From NCBI RefSeq assembly GCF_019656075.1, contig NZ_BPKZ01000006.1, positions 1-64,000 of the forward strand: 64,000 nt of DNA. Direction: 5' to 3'. Origin of the DNA: Leuconostoc palmae. Lineage in GTDB: Bacteria; Bacillota; Bacilli; Lactobacillales; Lactobacillaceae. The notes under the pieces were generated by a model that was given only the letters and a program-made list of their open reading frames with translations, was not told the origin of the DNA and did not search any database. The position numbers and the translations under genes are program-made. Positions 17,309-26,199 of this stretch are shown here, piece by piece (within the stretch, counting starts at the first letter, position 1; every line of letters begins with the position of its first letter).

Positions 17309-18043
17309 ATGGTTGAACTATTAAAAATCAATAATTTGAAAAAACAATACGGTGATAAAATTATTTTTGATAATGTATCAACAGAGGTTAGCTCTGGTGA
17401 AGTCATTGCTATATTAGGACCGTCAGGAGCAGGTAAATCTATATTTTTGAGGGCCATTAATTTACTGGATGCACCTACTGATGGACAAGTGCTATTTGAA
17501 AGCAATGAACTTACAAATCTACACGAAAATGATTTAAACAAGTTGAGAGAAAAAATGGGAATGGTTTTTCAGAATTTTAATTTATTTCCTAATCTATCAG
17601 TACTTGAAAATGTTAAATTAGCTCCTGTAAAGGTAAAGGGAATGAGCGATAAAGAAGCATCAACTTTATCACAAAAATTATTGGATCAGGTGGGACTAAA
17701 AGACAAGTATAATGTTTATCCATCAAGTTTATCCGGTGGTCAACAGCAACGTGTTGCTATTGCACGTGCCTTGGCAATGGCACCAGATGTTATGTTATTT
17801 GACGAACCAACTAGTGCGCTTGATCCTGAAATGGTCGGAGAAGTTTTAAGCGTCATGAAATCATTAGCAGATGATGGGATGACAATGTTAGTTGTAACCC
17901 ATGAAATGGGATTTGCACGTGAAGTTGCAGATAAAATTTGGTTTATGGCAGATGGGGGTATACAAGAAATTGCAACACCAGATGTTTTTTTCACTTCACC
18001 TAGGACACAACGAGCAAAAGAATTTTTGAATAAAGTTTTGTAA
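17309..18043 (+). CDS. glnQ: Polar amino acid ABC transporter ATPase (GlnQ type)
   Basis: ATP hydrolysis subunit of an amino acid importer, 244 aa. Walker [10 protein letters not shown]-loop [13 protein letters not shown], signature [10 protein letters not shown], Walker [14 protein letters not shown] and the switch His in VVTHEMG are intact. No permease or binding protein gene adjoins it; the fused binding protein-permease at 44651-46126 is the only candidate partner in the window. SD AAGGAG precedes the ATG. Confidence 0.88.
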   Translation: MVELLKINNLKKQYGDKIIFDNVSTEVSSGEVIAILGPSGAGKSIFLRAINLLDAPTDGQVLFESNELTNLHENDLNKLREKMGMVFQNFNLFPNLSVLENVKLAPVKVKGMSDKEASTLSQKLLDQVGLKDKYNVYPSSLSGGQQQRVAIARALAMAPDVMLFDEPTSALDPEMVGEVLSVMKSLADDGMTMLVVTHEMGFAREVADKIWFMADGGIQEIATPDVFFTSPRTQRAKEFLNKVL

Positions 18044-18101
18044 TAGCAGAGTTTGATAATCAAATCTATCATTTTGAAATGGCTTCTGCTATGATTGCTT
18101 T

Positions 18102-18797
18102 ATGAATAATAAAATTGAATCAAAAAAATGCAGCTGAAGCTGCTTCAAAATTAATTACAAATGGCATGATTGTTGGATTGGGAACAGAATCTACTATTGC
18201 CTTTTTTTAGATTTTTTAGCAAAACGAATTAAAACTGAAAATTTAGATATTATTGGTGTGACAACTTCATTTAAGACTGCCCAGAGGGCAGAAGAATTAG
18301 GTATTCATATACAAGACATTGATGATTCACCTATGATTGATATCACCGTAGATGGTGCTGATGAAGTAGATAAAAGCCTTAATGGTATAAAAGAAGGTGG
18401 GGCAGCATTTTTAATGGAAAAAATTGTTGCCAAAAATTCTAAGCGGGTTGTGTGGATTGTTGACAGTGAGAAAGTACATGAAAAACTTGGTCAGTTTCCA
18501 TTACCGGTTGAGGTAGTACCATTTGGAAGTGGTAAATTAATTGAAGAGTTTGAAAAAAATCATTTATACCCAAAATTGAGATTAGACAGTCATAATAAAC
18601 CCGTTATAACCGATATGGGCCACTATATTGTAGATCTTTCACTAAAAAGCATTGACCAACCTTTTGAATTGGGCAAATACCTTGATGGAAGAGTTGATTT
18701 GGTTGAGCATGGATTATTTTTAGATATTGCGGATGAAATTATTATAGGTGATTGTAAACAAGTATATTTCTTAACTCGTAGTGAGTTACAGAAATAA
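18102..18797 (+). pseudogene. rpiA: Ribose-5-phosphate isomerase A, doubly frameshifted
   Basis: RpiA interconverts ribose-5-P and ribulose-5-P. From 18258 the reading frame encodes the family core (TVDGADEVD, IKEGGAAFLMEKIVA, VPFGS). Upstream, family sequence AAEAASKLITNGMIVGLGTESTIAFF is in another frame. An A7 run (near 18122-18128) has one base too many and a T7 run (near 18202-18208) one too few, so the indels compensate but expose TGA at once. The phosphate loop reads GTEST instead of GTGST, and the IKGGG motif is IKEGG. No SD precedes the ATG. It is probably decayed; sequencing error in homopolymers cannot be excluded. Confidence 0.8.
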
Positions 18798-18809
18798 AAT
18801 GTAAATTAT

Positions 18810-18848
18810 AAAAAAGCGCTTACATATATTGCTAATTAGCGCTATAAT
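18810..18848 (+). promoter_or_regulatory. usp promoter overlapped by a CcpA (cre)-like site
   Basis: -10 TATAAT is at 18843-18848; a weak -35 (CTTACA, 18819-18824) lies 18 bp upstream. The -35 overlaps AAGCGCTT (about 18814-18821). Read on the minus strand, ATGTAAGCGCTTTT fits the cre consensus WTGNAANCGNWWNC at all positions but one. Carbon catabolite repression of usp is inferred. Confidence 0.5.
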
Positions 18849-18872
18849 GAACGTGTAAAGAAATATATTGAG

Positions 18873-18914
18873 AAGGAGAATATCATTGGCATATCAATGA
18901 TATAACGAAGGATT
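18873..18914 (+). promoter_or_regulatory. SD-hairpin-start element of usp with a four-codon mini-ORF
   Basis: SD AAGGAG (18873-18878) is 36 nt from the ATG. TATCATTG (18881-18888) and CAATGATA (18895-18902) form a perfect 8-bp stem with a GCATAT loop. The hairpin also contains TTG GCA TAT CAA TGA (18886-18900), whose TTG GCA TAT copies the first codons of usp (ATG GCA TAT). A second AAGGA lies only 2 nt before the ATG, too close to be optimal. Confidence 0.6.
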
Positions 18915-19352
18915 ATGGCATATAAGAACATTTTAGTTGCAATTGATGGATCTGAAGTATCAAATGTATTAATAAAAAAAGTGCATGAATTTGCTCCAGA
19001 TGCTCATCTGGATATTTTAAACGTTGTTGATACATCTGGTGGATATTTTGGTACTATTGTCATGAATGCTGACATTATTTATCAAATGGAACAAGATGCA
19101 GAGGAAGCAATTAACAAGTCTTACGAATATGCTCTTGAAATTGGACACAATAATGTTGACGTACACGTTCGATTTGGATCTCCTAAGCAGGTGGTTGCTC
19201 GTGATTTTCCAAAAGATCACAGTAATGATTTAATTGTCGTTGGGGAGACTGGTTTGAATTCTATTCAACGTGTTATGTCAGGTACTGTTCCTTCATTTGT
19301 CACACAATCTGCAAAAACTGATGTTTTGATTATGCGAGTAGTAGAAAAATAA
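18915..19352 (+). CDS. Universal stress protein (UspA family)
   Basis: The 145-aa cytoplasmic protein begins YKNILVAIDGSEVSN. The C-terminal ATP-binding pattern (VVGETGLNSIQRVMSGTVPSFV) matches G-2X-G-9X-G(S/T), so it is probably an ATP-binding Usp. It is monocistronic, with a strong bidirectional terminator after it, and is preceded by a cre-like site and a hairpin in the initiation region. Confidence 0.9.
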   Translation: MAYKNILVAIDGSEVSNVLIKKVHEFAPDAHLDILNVVDTSGGYFGTIVMNADIIYQMEQDAEEAINKSYEYALEIGHNNVDVHVRFGSPKQVVARDFPKDHSNDLIVVGETGLNSIQRVMSGTVPSFVTQSAKTDVLIMRVVEK

Positions 19353-19382
19353 AAAAGAGCTACAGTTTGTAGCTCTTTTTTA
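19351..19382. terminator. Bidirectional terminator, usp / PPIase
   Basis: AAAAAGAGCTACA pairs with TGTAGCTCTTTTT between convergent genes. Confidence 0.9.
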
Positions 19383-20141
19383 TTTTGTTTCTTTTAGGAT
19401 AGTAATATTATTGATTTCAATTGGATGAAGAGGTGTTGAATGCTCGCCTTCTGATTTAACTTCTGCTGAAGCAATTTTATCAACAACTGTCATACCGTCT
19501 ATTACTTGTCCAAAAACAGTGTAATCACCATCTAAAAAAGGATTACCTCCATGTTTGTATTGTTCAATAATTTTTCTTGGATAATGAGAAGTGTCTAATT
19601 TTTTTGATTGATCATCTGTATTTTGATTAATAAAAAACTGAGAGCCATTAGTGTCTGGACCAGAATTAGCCATAGATAATCCACCCCTGATATTGTATAA
19701 GGATGAGCTGATTTCATTTTTAAATCCGTTACCATTATCAATACGAGGGTTTTTATTATACCAAATTGAGTGACCACCACTACCATTACCCTTAGGGTCA
19801 CCACCTTGTATCATAAAATCTTTTATGATGCGATGAAAAGTAGTACCGTTATAGTAGCCATCTTTTGCGTGAGTTAAAAAATTGTCGACAGCAAGAGGTG
19901 CAATTTTATCAAATAATTTAATTTTTATTTGACCAGCAGTGGTATTTAAAATAACTTCACTTTCATTTTTTGAAGGAGCGTTGTTTAATTGAGGTAATGC
20001 CACATTGTCAAGTGATTTACTTGTTTTTTTTGTGAGATCCATGCTGCTTGAAATGCCAAATGCGAAGACAATAATGGTAACTAGTGTAATAAGTAGGACG
20101 CTCATAAAGCCAATTAGGAGCCATTTTCTTTTTGATATCAT
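19380..20141 (-). CDS. Membrane-anchored cyclophilin-type peptidyl-prolyl isomerase
   Basis: Catalyses proline isomerisation. An N-terminal transmembrane helix (about 7-30) and a Ser/Lys-rich linker precede a cyclophilin domain (about 60-250). FHRIIKDFMIQGGDP, GSQFFINQ and the closing IEINNITI are diagnostic, with the catalytic Arg in FHRII. The signal anchor puts the domain outside, so it probably assists folding of exported proteins. SD AAGG is 8 nt before the ATG. Confidence 0.88.
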   Translation of the reverse strand: MISKRKWLLIGFMSVLLITLVTIIVFAFGISSSMDLTKKTSKSLDNVALPQLNNAPSKNESEVILNTTAGQIKIKLFDKIAPLAVDNFLTHAKDGYYNGTTFHRIIKDFMIQGGDPKGNGSGGHSIWYNKNPRIDNGNGFKNEISSSLYNIRGGLSMANSGPDTNGSQFFINQNTDDQSKKLDTSHYPRKIIEQYKHGGNPFLDGDYTVFGQVIDGMTVVDKIASAEVKSEGEHSTPLHPIEINNITILKETK

Positions 20142-20156
20142 TCTTTTACCTTAATT

Positions 20157-20678
20157 TTAAATACGTTCGATAAAATAAGCAATGGTACGATTATCGCTAT
20201 AAAAGGATTGATTGTAATCTGCTTTTAAAAGATTATCGCTGAAATTTTGCCATGCTATTGGCACTTTTGAAAACTTAACAATCATAATACCACTATGTGT
20301 TAGACGTGATAAAACCAATTGAATTTTATCAAGATAGTCTTGAGGGCACTCGTTTTCATTTTGCGCATCTTGTGAATAATCAAAAATGGCAACACTTACC
20401 TGAGATTGTAGACCTATTTCGGCGTACACATTGTTGTCAATATTTTTTCCTAAAATATTGACCCTCTCAGACAGGCCACTCATGAAAAGAGAAGTTGCTG
20501 TTGCATTGGCGTTATCTCTTGTCGTGGCATAACTTAATACTAAGCCACTATTGCCCACACGTGTAGCTAGAAATCTTGTGTTAATACCGTTACCGGTTGT
20601 CCCATCAATAACAATATCTCCGACTTTAACGTTTTGTTCAATAACTTGATGAGTTAGTGCTTCTGTTGATAAAATCAT
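20157..20678 (-). CDS. mnmM: Class I SAM methyltransferase, MnmM/YtqB-like
   Basis: The 173-aa protein starts with the family pattern AL.HQVIEQNVKVGDIVIDGTTGNG; GDIVIDGTTGNG is the SAM-binding loop. YtqB homologues (now MnmM) methylate nm5s2U34 of tRNA wobble bases; that function is transferred from the family. The ATGA overlap with the upstream PAP2 gene indicates an operon. SD AGGAG precedes the ATG. Confidence 0.75.
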   Translation of the reverse strand: MILSTEALTHQVIEQNVKVGDIVIDGTTGNGINTRFLATRVGNSGLVLSYATTRDNANATATSLFMSGLSERVNILGKNIDNNVYAEIGLQSQVSVAIFDYSQDAQNENECPQDYLDKIQLVLSRLTHSGIMIVKFSKVPIAWQNFSDNLLKADYNQSFYSDNRTIAYFIERI

Positions 20679-21301
20679 TTTTTTTCTCCTGATAAAAAGA
20701 GTATGTTTGAAAATAATAGCATGCTATATCCAAGTGATAAACCAGCAACAATGTCACTAGGATAATGAACGTTAACATATATACGACTAATTGGAATAAG
20801 CATAAGAATGACCAGTGTGAAAATAATAGCAAATATTTTAACCCAACCATTTTTTACATAGCGCTTAATGATTATTAAGAGCGTACCGTAAAATAGTATT
20901 GAAATCATAGCGTGTCCAGATGGAAAACTATAACCATGTTCGGAAATTAACTGAACTTCTGGCCGAGGATTTTGTATAATACGCTTAATAACCTGTGTTA
21001 TTACACCACCAAATAAAAATACGTTAATTATTATTAGAATACTAAAAACATAATTTTTACGATAAAGAAAAATTATAAATAATAGTATTGTCATTAAAAT
21101 GATAAAAGGAGCGTTACCAAGTTGTGTAACATTAATCATTATTTTATCCATCAGTGGTGATCTTTGTTGGATAACTTTTTGACCAATTTGATTGAATTCT
21201 TCAAACCAAGTCGCGCGAGAAAATAAACCAATTGTCAATACTAGAAAAACAGAGAAGCTACCAATTCCAGTTAATAATTTATATTTTTGTATTTTAATCA
21301 T
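20675..21301 (-). CDS. PAP2-family membrane phosphatase
   Basis: A protein of 208 aa with about five to six helices. The three acid phosphatase motifs are present: KRIIQNPRP, FPSGHAM and RIYVNVHYPSD. Likely substrates are phosphatidylglycerophosphate or undecaprenyl pyrophosphate at the outer membrane face; sequence alone does not decide. It overlaps mnmM by 4 bp. Its start has only a weak SD (AGG, 14 nt before ATG). Confidence 0.85.
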   Translation of the reverse strand: MIKIQKYKLLTGIGSFSVFLVLTIGLFSRATWFEEFNQIGQKVIQQRSPLMDKIMINVTQLGNAPFIILMTILLFIIFLYRKNYVFSILIIINVFLFGGVITQVIKRIIQNPRPEVQLISEHGYSFPSGHAMISILFYGTLLIIIKRYVKNGWVKIFAIIFTLVILMLIPISRIYVNVHYPSDIVAGLSLGYSMLLFSNILFLSGEKK

Positions 21302-21332
21302 AATATACAGTATACCTGATTTGTCAAAAACG

Positions 21333-21576
21333 TGGTATAATCAAATGGTATATTCAACACTAGTAAATGTGGCGTGGCGGACAGAAAGTAAACGGTTGTG
21401 TAAGTTTACCGATCAAAACATTGAACTCGGTTGAATAATTTGGAAGTGAATTAATAGTAGTTTTCAACGTATCGTCGCGTTAAGACGTATGAGACGTATT
21501 TCGCATACGTAAACTTTAGGTGGTACCGCGATAACTCGCCCTAAATCATACTTATGTATGATTTAGGGCATTTTTT
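21333..21576 (+). promoter_or_regulatory. leuS promoter, T-box riboswitch (leucyl) and terminator
   Basis: An extended -10 TGGTATAAT (21333-21341) starts the leader. T-box AGGTGGTACCGCG is at 21518-21530. Specifier CTC (Leu) in GAACTC is at 21426-21428. The terminator pairs GCCCTAAATCATAC (21538-21551) with GTATGATTTAGGGC, then TTTTTT. Uncharged tRNA-Leu should switch leuS on. Confidence 0.92.
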
Positions 21577-21597
21577 ATTTTCTGATTTGATTATTTA

Positions 21598-21641
21598 AAG
21601 GGAGGATATATGGCAGCTTTCTGGCTATCATATTAATTAAT
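21598..21641 (+). promoter_or_regulatory. SD-hairpin-start element of leuS with an 8-codon ORF
   Basis: SD AAGGGAGG (21598-21605) is 36 nt from the leuS ATG. ATATGGCAGC (21608-21617) pairs with GCTATCATAT (21624-21633), with one G-T and one C-A mismatch, leaving 10 nt after folding. The same segment reads ATG GCA GCT TTC TGG CTA TCA TAT TAA (21610-21636), a mini-ORF ideally spaced from the SD and ending 5 nt before leuS. Confidence 0.6.
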
Positions 21642-24059
21642 ATGGCATACCAACATCAACAAATAGAACAAAAATGGCAAGAATTTTGGGATAAGCATCA
21701 AACATTTGAAACAACTGATGAGACATCAAAACCTAAATACTATGCTGCAGATATGTTTCCTTATCCTTCAGGGCAAGGGCTGCATGTAGGACATCCAGAA
21801 GGATATACAGCTACTGATATCATGAGTAGATATAAGCGTGCCCAAGGATTTAATGTATTACATCCAATGGGATGGGATGCATTTGGACTACCGGCTGAGC
21901 AATACGCGATGAAAACGGGACATAATCCCGCTGATTTTACTAGTGAAAATATCGATCATTTTCGTCAACAAATCAAGTCTCTTGGCTTGTCATATGATTG
22001 GAATCGTGAAATCAATACAACTGATCCGTCATATTATAAATGGACACAATGGATTTTTGAAAAATTATATGAAAATGGTCTGGCATATGAATCAAATATG
22101 ATGGTTAATTGGGATCCAATTGATCGTGTTGTATTAGCTAATGAAGAAGTTATTGATGGTAAGTCTGAACGTTCTGGAAATAAGATTGAACGTAAGGCAC
22201 TACGCCAGTGGGTTTTAAAAATTACAGCTTATGCCGATCGCCTAGTTGATGATTTAGATGATCTTGATTGGCCTGAGGCAATCAAAGAACAGCAACGCAA
22301 TTGGATTGGTCGCTCAAAAGGTGCCGCTGTATTCTTTGATGTTGATGGCACAACAACTAATGAAAAAATTGAAGTTTATACAACAAGACCTGACACATTG
22401 TTTGGTGCAACGTATATGGTCCTATCTCCAGAACATAGTTTGGTGGATAGTATTACGACATCAGAACAAAAAGAAAGCGTTGAAAACTACCGTCAAGAGA
22501 TTGCAGTTAAATCAGACCTAGAGCGTACAGATCTTAATAAGAATAAAACAGGTGTATTTACTGGAGCCTATGGTATTAATCCGATTAACGGTGAAAAGTT
22601 GCCTATTTGGATTGCTGATTATGTTCTATCATCATACGGAACAGGCGCAATTATGGCTGTTCCGGCACATGATGATCGTGATTTTGAGTTTGCCAAAAAA
22701 TTTGATTTACAGATCAAAACTGTTATTTCTGGCGGTAATGATGTTGATGTTGCATATACTGGTGATGGCATTCATATTAATTCGGGATTTTTAGATGGAT
22801 TAGATAAGACTGAAGCCATTGATAAAGTTATTGCTTGGCTTGAAGAAAAAGGGTCTGGACACGCTCAAACTAACTTTAGATTGCGTGATTGGATTTTCTC
22901 ACGTCAAAGATATTGGGGAGAACCAATCCCTGTTATTCATTGGGAAGATGGGACGACAAGTCTTGTACCAGAAAATGAACTACCATTATTACTGCCTCAT
23001 GCGACAGAGTTAAGGCCTTCAGGAAGTGGTGAGTCACCATTGGCTAATTTAACAGATTGGTTAGAAGTGACAAGAGAAGATGGTGTGAAGGGGAGACGTG
23101 AAACAAATACAATGCCACAGTGGGCTGGCTCATCATGGTATTTCTTGAGATATGTTGATCCACATAATAACCAAAAATTAGCAGACACAGACAAACTAAA
23201 ATACTGGATGAATGTAGATTTGTATGTTGGTGGTGCTGAACACGCCGTGTTACACTTATTGTATGCTCGTTTTTGGCATAAATTCTTATATGATATTGGT
23301 GTTGTACCAACAAAAGAACCATTCCAAAAATTAGTTAATCAAGGGATGATTTTAGGTGAAAATCATGAAAAAATGTCTAAATCAAAGGGAAATGTTGTTA
23401 ATCCTGATGATATTGTTAGAGATTACGGTGCTGATACATTACGTGTTTATGAAATGTTTATGGGACCTTTAACACAGAGTAAGCCATGGTCTGAAGAAGG
23501 TATTACAGGTTCACGACGTTGGTTAGATCGTGTATGGCGATTGCTAATTGATGACAATGACCAACTACGCGATCATGTTACAACATTTAATCCGCTTGAT
23601 TTAGAAAAAATTTATCATCAAACCGTGAAAAAAGTGACAGAAGATATTGAAAATTTACGTTTCAATACAGCTATTTCTCAAATGATGGTCTTTGTTAACG
23701 AATCTTATAAGTCTGCTGCATTACCATTAGAATACATGAATGGTTTTGTTCAACTATTGGCACCATTTGCACCGCATTTAGCCGAAGAACTATGGGTGAG
23801 GTTAGGCAATTCAGAATCAATATCCTACGTTACTTGGCCAAAATATGATGAGAGTAAATTAATTGATAATACAGTTGAAATCATTTTCCAAGTTAATGGT
23901 AAAGTACGTGGTAAAGCTACTGTTAGTCGTGATATTGATCAAGATGCTATGGTAGATGCTGCTAAAGCAGATGAAAATGTTCAAAATTTTATTACAGGAA
24001 AACAAATTCGTAAAGTGATTGCAATTCCTGGAAAGTTTGTTAATATTGTTGTGAGTTAA
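21642..24059 (+). CDS. leuS: Leucyl-tRNA synthetase
   Basis: Charges tRNA-Leu. The 805-aa class Ia enzyme has the HIGH motif in [13 protein letters not shown], the CP1 editing domain (about 220-420) with [13 protein letters not shown] and [13 protein letters not shown], and [10 protein letters not shown]. The C-terminus ends in FVNIVV, complete. The ATG at 21642 gives the conserved N-terminus [14 protein letters not shown]. Controlled by the T-box and possibly by the hairpin or mini-ORF. Confidence 0.97.
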   Translation: MAYQHQQIEQKWQEFWDKHQTFETTDETSKPKYYAADMFPYPSGQGLHVGHPEGYTATDIMSRYKRAQGFNVLHPMGWDAFGLPAEQYAMKTGHNPADFTSENIDHFRQQIKSLGLSYDWNREINTTDPSYYKWTQWIFEKLYENGLAYESNMMVNWDPIDRVVLANEEVIDGKSERSGNKIERKALRQWVLKITAYADRLVDDLDDLDWPEAIKEQQRNWIGRSKGAAVFFDVDGTTTNEKIEVYTTRPDTLFGATYMVLSPEHSLVDSITTSEQKESVENYRQEIAVKSDLERTDLNKNKTGVFTGAYGINPINGEKLPIWIADYVLSSYGTGAIMAVPAHDDRDFEFAKKFDLQIKTVISGGNDVDVAYTGDGIHINSGFLDGLDKTEAIDKVIAWLEEKGSGHAQTNFRLRDWIFSRQRYWGEPIPVIHWEDGTTSLVPENELPLLLPHATELRPSGSGESPLANLTDWLEVTREDGVKGRRETNTMPQWAGSSWYFLRYVDPHNNQKLADTDKLKYWMNVDLYVGGAEHAVLHLLYARFWHKFLYDIGVVPTKEPFQKLVNQGMILGENHEKMSKSKGNVVNPDDIVRDYGADTLRVYEMFMGPLTQSKPWSEEGITGSRRWLDRVWRLLIDDNDQLRDHVTTFNPLDLEKIYHQTVKKVTEDIENLRFNTAISQMMVFVNESYKSAALPLEYMNGFVQLLAPFAPHLAEELWVRLGNSESISYVTWPKYDESKLIDNTVEIIFQVNGKVRGKATVSRDIDQDAMVDAAKADENVQNFITGKQIRKVIAIPGKFVNIVVS

Positions 24060-24114
24060 TTCAAACAATATAAGCTGGCAGTAGCCAGCGTACATAAATC
24101 AGAGGAGTACACAA

Positions 24115-26088
24115 ATGACGGATGAACAACGTCCAGATGATCTTAAAAATGGCCACCAATTAGTTGATACAGTTAACGTGGATGGTAAGGTAATGAGCGC
24201 TGATGAAATTCTAATGAGAGCTCGACATCGTTTACAAGAGAGGCGAAAAGAGAGTCAAGATAATCACACACTCACAAAAAAATCAGGACAGTCTTCCCCA
24301 AAAAGAGAAATCAGTGGTATTGTTGTTGACAGGTCGAACAGTCATCATCAACCAAAAATAAACCAACCAATATTTCATAATAACAATGTTGAAACACCAG
24401 ACCCTTTTGCTTCAGAAATATTAACTATTAATGAAATTCAGATTGAAAAAGAAGTCGCGTCGACTAAAGAGAACAATCAGGCAACTTTAGTAAAAGGGTC
24501 AGCATGGCTATCTGCTGGTAATATTTTGTCTAGAATATTGGGAGCGATATATATTGTGCCATGGATGGCTTTGCTGGGATCAAATTCAAATAGAGCTAAT
24601 GCTTTATTTGCCCAAGGCTATACAATTTATGCTATTTTTTTAGCAATTGCTACCTTTGGTATTCCATCTGCTATCTCTAAACTTGTCGCTGAATTTAATG
24701 CAAGACAAAATAATTTTCAGTCACGTGAGTTAAAAAGACAATCTATTTTGCTTGGTATAGTTTTAGGTATTGTATTTGGATCAGCAATTTATATTTTAAC
24801 CCCATGGTTATCTGGCGGAAATCCTAATTTTATTCCGGTATTACATTCATTGGCACCAGCAGTTGCTATTTTTCCATTAATGTCAATGTTAAGAGGTATT
24901 TTCCAAGGCTATCAATTAATGAGCATATCAGCTTTATCACAGGTAGTTGAACAAATTGCTAGAGTAATTTATATGCTAGTAACGGCAGTCGCAATTTTAA
25001 AAGTTAATCCAGGTAACTGGAGTGGTGTGGTTGTGCAATCAACCTTTGCTGCATTTATTGGCGCTATATTTAGTATGATTATTTTGCTTTGGGGATGGAT
25101 TAAGTACCGTCATATTTTAAGCAAACCCCTTAATCATAGTCAACCGCAAGAAAAAGCGCGTACGTTTAGCTTGATTTTAAATATTTTGAAAGAATCATGG
25201 CCATTTATCATTATTGGTTCAGCGATAACACTGTTTCAATTATTTGATCAATATACTTATTTTGGCATTATGGCACATTTTTTTGCTTATACAAATGAGC
25301 AATTACAAATACATTTTGCACTTTTTAGTGCTAATCCAAACAAGCTCATTATGATTATCGTACCTTTTTCGACTAGTATAGCAGCAACTGCACTACCAAT
25401 GCTTTCTGGTAGTAAAGCTACGTTAACTAAAGAAGATATACAAGAACAATTGAAGCAAGTGATTAAACTATTTGCTTTGGTAATGTTGCCAAGTGCTTTG
25501 GGAATGTTCGCCATTGCAGCTCCTTTGTATAGGATGTTTTATCCTATTGATGCATCAAATCAAGAAGGTATTTACTTATTGCAGTATTCGACAATACTTG
25601 CTATCGCCTTTAGTTTGTTTATGTTACTTGCATTTATATTACAAGCTTTGTCTGAGGCATCTATAGTGATAAAATCATTTATTTATGGCTTATTAGTAAA
25701 AGTGGTTTTGCAAGTACCATTAATTGCTTTTTTCCAAGGCATGGGAGCACTAATTGCAAGTGTCATTGGCATGCTTATCTCAATTGCGTTCATGTTGAAT
25801 TATTTGAAAGTATTTTATGGTGTATCTTTATCTGATGTTAGTAATGAAATTTGGCAACTTTTTGCCGGAGCACTAGTGATGGCTATAGTTGCATATCTAA
25901 TTGTTTTCATGATGAGCAATTATGTTTTCCCAGTAAATAGCAAACTATCTGTTACGTTAACATCATTGATAAGTGCAGCTTTTGGTGGGGTTACTGTCGT
26001 GCTAATTTATTCAAAATTAGGATTTGCTGATGCATTCCTTGGTATACGTGCGAGCCGTATTCCTAGAATTTTTAGACCAAAACGATAA
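24115..26088 (+). CDS. murJ: MurJ/YtgP-type lipid flippase with N-terminal extension
   Basis: The 657-aa MOP-superfamily membrane protein flips lipid-linked envelope precursors, most likely lipid II. The first ~125 residues are polar and low-complexity with no membrane segment. The transporter part starts with KGSAWLSAGNILSRILGAIY and has about 14 helices. Relatives are usually about 540 aa, so the extension is extra. SD GAGGAG precedes the ATG; a small CTGGC-AGTA-GCCAG hairpin lies upstream of that SD. Substrate assignment is by family. Confidence 0.8.
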   Translation: MTDEQRPDDLKNGHQLVDTVNVDGKVMSADEILMRARHRLQERRKESQDNHTLTKKSGQSSPKREISGIVVDRSNSHHQPKINQPIFHNNNVETPDPFASEILTINEIQIEKEVASTKENNQATLVKGSAWLSAGNILSRILGAIYIVPWMALLGSNSNRANALFAQGYTIYAIFLAIATFGIPSAISKLVAEFNARQNNFQSRELKRQSILLGIVLGIVFGSAIYILTPWLSGGNPNFIPVLHSLAPAVAIFPLMSMLRGIFQGYQLMSISALSQVVEQIARVIYMLVTAVAILKVNPGNWSGVVVQSTFAAFIGAIFSMIILLWGWIKYRHILSKPLNHSQPQEKARTFSLILNILKESWPFIIIGSAITLFQLFDQYTYFGIMAHFFAYTNEQLQIHFALFSANPNKLIMIIVPFSTSIAATALPMLSGSKATLTKEDIQEQLKQVIKLFALVMLPSALGMFAIAAPLYRMFYPIDASNQEGIYLLQYSTILAIAFSLFMLLAFILQALSEASIVIKSFIYGLLVKVVLQVPLIAFFQGMGALIASVIGMLISIAFMLNYLKVFYGVSLSDVSNEIWQLFAGALVMAIVAYLIVFMMSNYVFPVNSKLSVTLTSLISAAFGGVTVVLIYSKLGFADAFLGIRASRIPRIFRPKR

Positions 26089-26199
26089 TTATTTTATCGT
26101 TTTTTTTATAAGTCATAAAAAATACTTAACAGACTATTTTTAGAGGCCATATTAGTGTATGCTAAAAATAAGTTTTGCGCTTAATGGAGGCATGCGATA

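Noticed and set aside
21192-21434. 80-codon plus-strand ORF before leuS
   Set aside because: It runs through the PAP2 start and the T-box specifier region; the RNA structure explains the sequence.
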